From CAYIHX01 sp964363305 (GTDB lineage: Bacteria; Bdellovibrionota; UBA1018), in contig CAYIHX010000087.1 in assembly GCA_964363305.1 (NCBI GenBank), positions 1 to 7,124 on the forward strand: a stretch of DNA of 7,124 nt, read 5' to 3'. The notes beneath the pieces are model-generated. The model was not told the DNA's origin. It was given only the letters and a program-made list of their open reading frames with translations, and searched no databases. The translations under genes and the position numbers were made by a program. Shown here piece by piece: positions 4,868-7,124 of the stretch (the first letter of the stretch is position 1; each line of letters starts with the position of its first letter).

Positions 4868-5368
4868 GATCTCATCTTTGAGGAAATCTCCAGACAGCAT
4901 GACCGGTCTTCGTTCGATTGTGGCACTCCTCCACTCAACGACTATCTAAAAAAGTTTGCCAGGCAAAATAACGACGATGGAATCAGCGTTACCATTGTCG
5001 CGGCGGAGGCCTCGAAACCGAAAACGATTCTCGGATATTACTCTGTCAGCAGCGGACAAATTGAATTCGAATCAATGCCGCCTGCATCTGTTAAGGGTAT
5101 CCCTAAATACCCCATTCCGATCATGCGAATCGGTCGCCTCGCAACCGACGTAAAAGCGAGAGGACACGGAATTGGAAAGGAGCTTTTGATGGATGCTTTG
5201 CACAGAGCCATCGAAGCATCCAAACTTCTCGGAGTGTATGCAGTTGTCGTCGACGCCAAGGACGAGACCGCTAAAAACTTTTACAAGAAATACCAGTTCA
5301 CCGAACTCTTAGATAAGCCCATGGTTCTATTCATTCTGATGAGTACCGTAAAAGACGCATTAAGGTAG
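4865..5368 (+). CDS. tacT: TacT-type GNAT toxin (aminoacyl-tRNA acetyltransferase)
   Basis: This 167-residue protein is the probable toxin partner of the preceding DUF1778 protein. TacT-family enzymes acetylate the amino group of charged tRNAs and block translation. Family marks are FDCGTPPLNDYLKKFA (17-32), GYYSVSSG (58-65), the RIGRLATD strand (88-95), the acetyl-CoA loop R-G-H-G-I-G (99-104) followed by a helix, VVVDAKDETAKNFY (127-140), and a C-terminal KYQF. Tyr140 sits where the catalytic tyrosine of Salmonella TacT lies. Nothing essential appears missing, so the toxin is probably active. Translation starts at TTG. It ends in TAG, and the excisionase-like gene begins 24 bases on, in the same frame, with no terminator between. 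Confidence 0.92.
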   Translation: MDLIFEEISRQHDRSSFDCGTPPLNDYLKKFARQNNDDGISVTIVAAEASKPKTILGYYSVSSGQIEFESMPPASVKGIPKYPIPIMRIGRLATDVKARGHGIGKELLMDALHRAIEASKLLGVYAVVVDAKDETAKNFYKKYQFTELLDKPMVLFILMSTVKDALR

Positions 5369-5392
5369 ACGAGAAAAGCAAAGGAGAACTCA

Positions 5393-5707
5393 ATGGAGAG
5401 CGACAACGTCGTTACTCTCCAGGCGAACTCCAGGCAGGACAATGAAAAGTTAAAAAAAGTTTTTCGACTCGACCGAGTTGAAAAAGGCAGCGCTGGAAGC
5501 GGCGCTGTCGAAACCGTGATCTTTGACAACCTGGTTTGGATGACTTCAGCGGAGGCTGCGCAATACCTCCGAAAGTCGGTCGGCGCTCTACGCACGGCGG
5601 TCTGCCGCAAGCAGATTACCGCGCGGAAATGGAGACGCCGACTCTACTTTAAGAGGCTGGAGCTGGACCGCTTGCTCGATTCCTCCGAATGGAAAGGCGG
5701 AATCTAA
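5393..5707 (+). CDS. Excisionase-like helix-turn-helix protein
   Basis: This 104-residue protein is a probable recombination directionality factor or excisionase. Residues 48-97 match the HTH_17/MerR-like excisionase fold: WMTSAEAAQYLRKSVGALRTA (49-69) as the helix-turn-helix, then ITARKWRRRLYFKRLELDRLL (75-95) as the wing and last helix. The N-terminal 45 residues are charged and probably disordered. AAGGAG lies about six bases before the ATG. The stop overlaps the integrase start (TAATG, one shared base), the classical xis-int coupling. In this role it would bend DNA at the att sites and bias the integrase toward excision. It could also act as a regulator of the adjacent promoter. It appears intact although the integrase carries stops. 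Confidence 0.8.
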   Translation: MESDNVVTLQANSRQDNEKLKKVFRLDRVEKGSAGSGAVETVIFDNLVWMTSAEAAQYLRKSVGALRTAVCRKQITARKWRRRLYFKRLELDRLLDSSEWKGGI

Positions 5708-6864
5708 TGGCAATATCCAGCTACGAAAAAGACGGACGCACGGTCTAGAAGGTGTACGTGAGCATCCGGAGCAAAGAGAAATCAACGCTTCGGGTTCAAC
5801 GCCGCATGGACGGACTCGCTTCTGAGCGCGAAGCGAACGCTGAAGAAAAGAAACTCTTGCGAGAACTGTCCCATGAGCTGGCGAAACGCGAAGGCAAGGG
5901 AATGACGTGGGAAGAAGTGATCGGACGCTGGGAAATGGCGATGCGAAGCGACCGCGCTTACTTTGCTTACCAACCGACCACGATCATCGATCACGTCAGT
6001 AACCTGCGACGCTAGACCGCTGGCTGGCTCAACCGAGTCGCCGGCGATCTCACCAGAACCGACGGACGCGATATGCTTCGGGAAATGGAGCACGTCGGGA
6101 AATCGCGGAACTTCAGAAAAAACCTGAAGTACACGGTTAACGTCGTCTACAAGTGGGGCATCGAAGAGCGCCTGATCGTGGGCGCTCACACGAGCCCAGT
6201 CGAAGGACTGCAACTGGCGAAATCCGTTGAGGAGAAAGCGCCGGACATTCTGACGATTGAGGAGATCCGAAAACTTCTCCAAGAAGCAAAGAACCTCGCA
6301 CACCCCTGGTATCCAGTGTGGGCGATGGCTCTTTTGACAGGAATGCGAAGCGGTGAACTTCACGCCCTCCTCTGGTCTGACCTAGACCTAGAGGGCCGAA
6401 GAATCACCGTCAGTCGTTCCTACAACTGCCGCATGCGTTCCGTGAAAGGGACGAAGGCAGGCTACTGGAGGAGCGTTCCCATTTAGGATGAGTTGCATGC
6501 CCTGCTCTTGGAACTTCGGGCAACCGATCCCCAGGCAGAACATGTCCTTCCGCGTCACTGGGAATGGGACAAGGGCGAGCAAGCTCGGGTGCTCAGGGCA
6601 TTTTGCCAAGGCATCGGGGTGCGCTCGGTTAAGTTCCACGCTCTTCGGGCCTGCTTTGCAACACAGCTCTTAGGAAACGACATCGCTCCGGCCCGGGTCA
6701 TGAAGATCTGCGGCTGGCGCGATTTGAAGACCATGCAGCACTACTATATCCGGCTCGCCGGCGTGGATGAGGCCGGCGCCACCGAAACGCTCCGGTTCGT
6801 ACCGACCGAGGAAGCGGTCATGGAGAAGGTGGTGAACATGTACGACCACAGGAAGAAGGAGTGA
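5707..6864 (+). pseudogene. Tyrosine-type site-specific integrase with three in-frame amber codons
   Basis: This is a 386-codon frame from ATG 5707 to TGA 6862-6864 with no frameshift. It has TAG at codons 14 (5746), 103 (6013) and 260 (6484). Residues 1-60 are the N-terminal arm-binding part, about 70-170 the SAM-like core-binding domain and 178-360 the catalytic domain. Catalytic residues are present: Arg214 in TGMRSGE, Lys250 in GTKAGYWR, His311 and Arg314 in HALR, Trp337 in place of the second His (a known variant), and the Tyr346/Tyr347 pair before IRLAG, with Tyr347 the likely nucleophile. The first two stops probably replace Trp, judging by local context (RTV-x-KVYV, LRR-x-TAGWL). It is translationally coupled to the excisionase gene. 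Simple reading: a recently inactivated integrase. Alternative: expression through amber readthrough. The last 38 codons form the right direct repeat. Confidence 0.88.
6746..6864 (+). repeat. Right copy of 119-bp direct repeat (putative att site)
   Basis: This segment is the 3' end of the integrase gene, from inside the Tyr347 codon to its TGA. It matches 689-807 with nine substitutions and no gaps. Differences cluster toward the end, where the right copy uses AGG AAG AAG GAG and the left copy AGA AAA AAA GAC. In the right copy this creates AAGGAG (6856-6861), a ribosome binding site absent from the left copy. Confidence 0.8.
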
Positions 6865-6870
6865 CCTCAC

Positions 6871-7124
6871 ATGGCAGCCCCAATGGTCCGCCCATCCCTT
6901 GCTTCGGCTGAAACCAGAGCCATCACCCTGCAATCATCGCCATTTTCAGGGCCGCTGGCCCTATTCTTGCCACAAAATCGCGCTGCTTTTGTGGCACAAA
7001 GCACTCCGAATGCCCCTAGAAAGGGGCGCCAGGTGGTCTCTGACTTTCTCAGTCGGAGCATGCAACACGGCGTTACCATGGCCTTATTTCTTCACTCATT
7101 TTCGTTTGTTTCGATTATTTCGAC
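6871..7124 (+). CDS. Possible partial reading frame running off the window
   Basis: An ATG at 6871 opens 84 codons without a stop to the window end. AAGGAG (6856-6861), made by the last integrase codons, lies nine bases upstream, so translation could be coupled to the integrase. The product (MAAPMVRPSLASAETRA at the start) matches no family I recognise, and its composition is not convincing. Three hairpins lie within it, which argues for noncoding DNA. A hydrophobic stretch near the end (MALFLHSFSFVSIIS, from ATG 7078) could instead be the start of another gene. Confidence is low. Confidence 0.25.
   Translation, partial: MAAPMVRPSLASAETRAITLQSSPFSGPLALFLPQNRAAFVAQSTPNAPRKGRQVVSDFLSRSMQHGVTMALFLHSFSFVSIIS
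6948..6962 (+). terminator. Hairpin AGGGCC-GCT-GGCCCT, possible integrase operon terminator
   Basis: A GC-rich 6-bp perfect stem with a 3-nt loop lies 84 bases after the integrase stop and is followed by ATTCTT, a short T-rich stretch. It is the best terminator candidate for the tacAT-xis-int transcript. Confidence 0.4.
6968..6996. repeat. 10-bp inverted repeat TGCCACAAAA-N9-TTTTGTGGCA
   Basis: Arms at 6968-6977 and 6987-6996 are perfectly complementary around the loop TCGCGCTGC. Six bases before it is the 6948-6962 hairpin, and a third small hairpin follows (GCCCCT 7012-7017, loop AGAA, AGGGGC 7022-7027). With T-rich DNA in the right arm it could terminate transcription on either strand. 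It could also be a binding site near the right att site. Confidence 0.5.

Noticed and set aside
1..7124. A suppressor or other tRNA gene that could explain the amber codons or be the integration target
   Set aside because: Scanning both strands for T-loop-like GTTCRANYC with a matching acceptor stem gave no candidate. The integration boundary lies in an integrase tail, not in a tRNA gene.

Overview
The window looks like a compact integrative element of about 6 kb in a bacterial chromosome. The start codons, Shine-Dalgarno sites, sigma-70-type promoters and tightly packed operons are bacterial. The integrase family and general composition would suit a Gram-negative bacterium, possibly a deltaproteobacterium or Bdellovibrio relative, but that guess rests on family resemblance only and is weak. 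No rRNA, tRNA or CRISPR array is visible.

Left flank (1-688): an XRE-type DNA-binding protein on the + strand converges on a short, very acidic reading frame on the - strand. A palindrome-rich intergenic segment separates them. At 689 this sequence is cut abruptly by a detached copy of an integrase 3' end (691-807), the left copy of a 119-bp direct repeat.

Element body (808-5706): an AT-rich control region with two copies of an inverted repeat drives a tightly packed five-gene operon. It encodes an AbiEi/DUF6088-like antitoxin, an AbiEii nucleotidyltransferase toxin, a metallophosphoesterase, a 56-residue YHS/TRASH-like zinc protein and a GNAT acetyltransferase. Next comes a lone membrane protein with a topoisomerase-type C4 zinc ribbon. 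A second operon follows, starting from a promoter with its own palindrome: TacA (DUF1778 antitoxin), TacT (GNAT toxin), an excisionase-like HTH protein and a tyrosine integrase. The element therefore carries two unrelated toxin-antitoxin systems, and its mobility genes sit downstream of the second one without an obvious terminator between them.

Right end (5707-7124): the integrase is one uninterrupted frame of 386 codons apart from three internal stops, all TAG (codons 14, 103 and 260). Its last 38 sense codons form the right copy of the direct repeat. The repeat starts inside the codon of the likely nucleophilic tyrosine, and the two copies differ almost only at synonymous third positions. 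This suggests that the attachment site lies in the 3' end of the integrase gene, so integration would exchange the enzyme's C-terminal tail. Downstream are three hairpins and an open frame of uncertain status that runs off the window.

Most notable for follow-up: the integrase-tail repeat, the all-amber integrase, the AbiE operon extended by three enzymes or zinc proteins, and the coupling of TacAT to xis-int.
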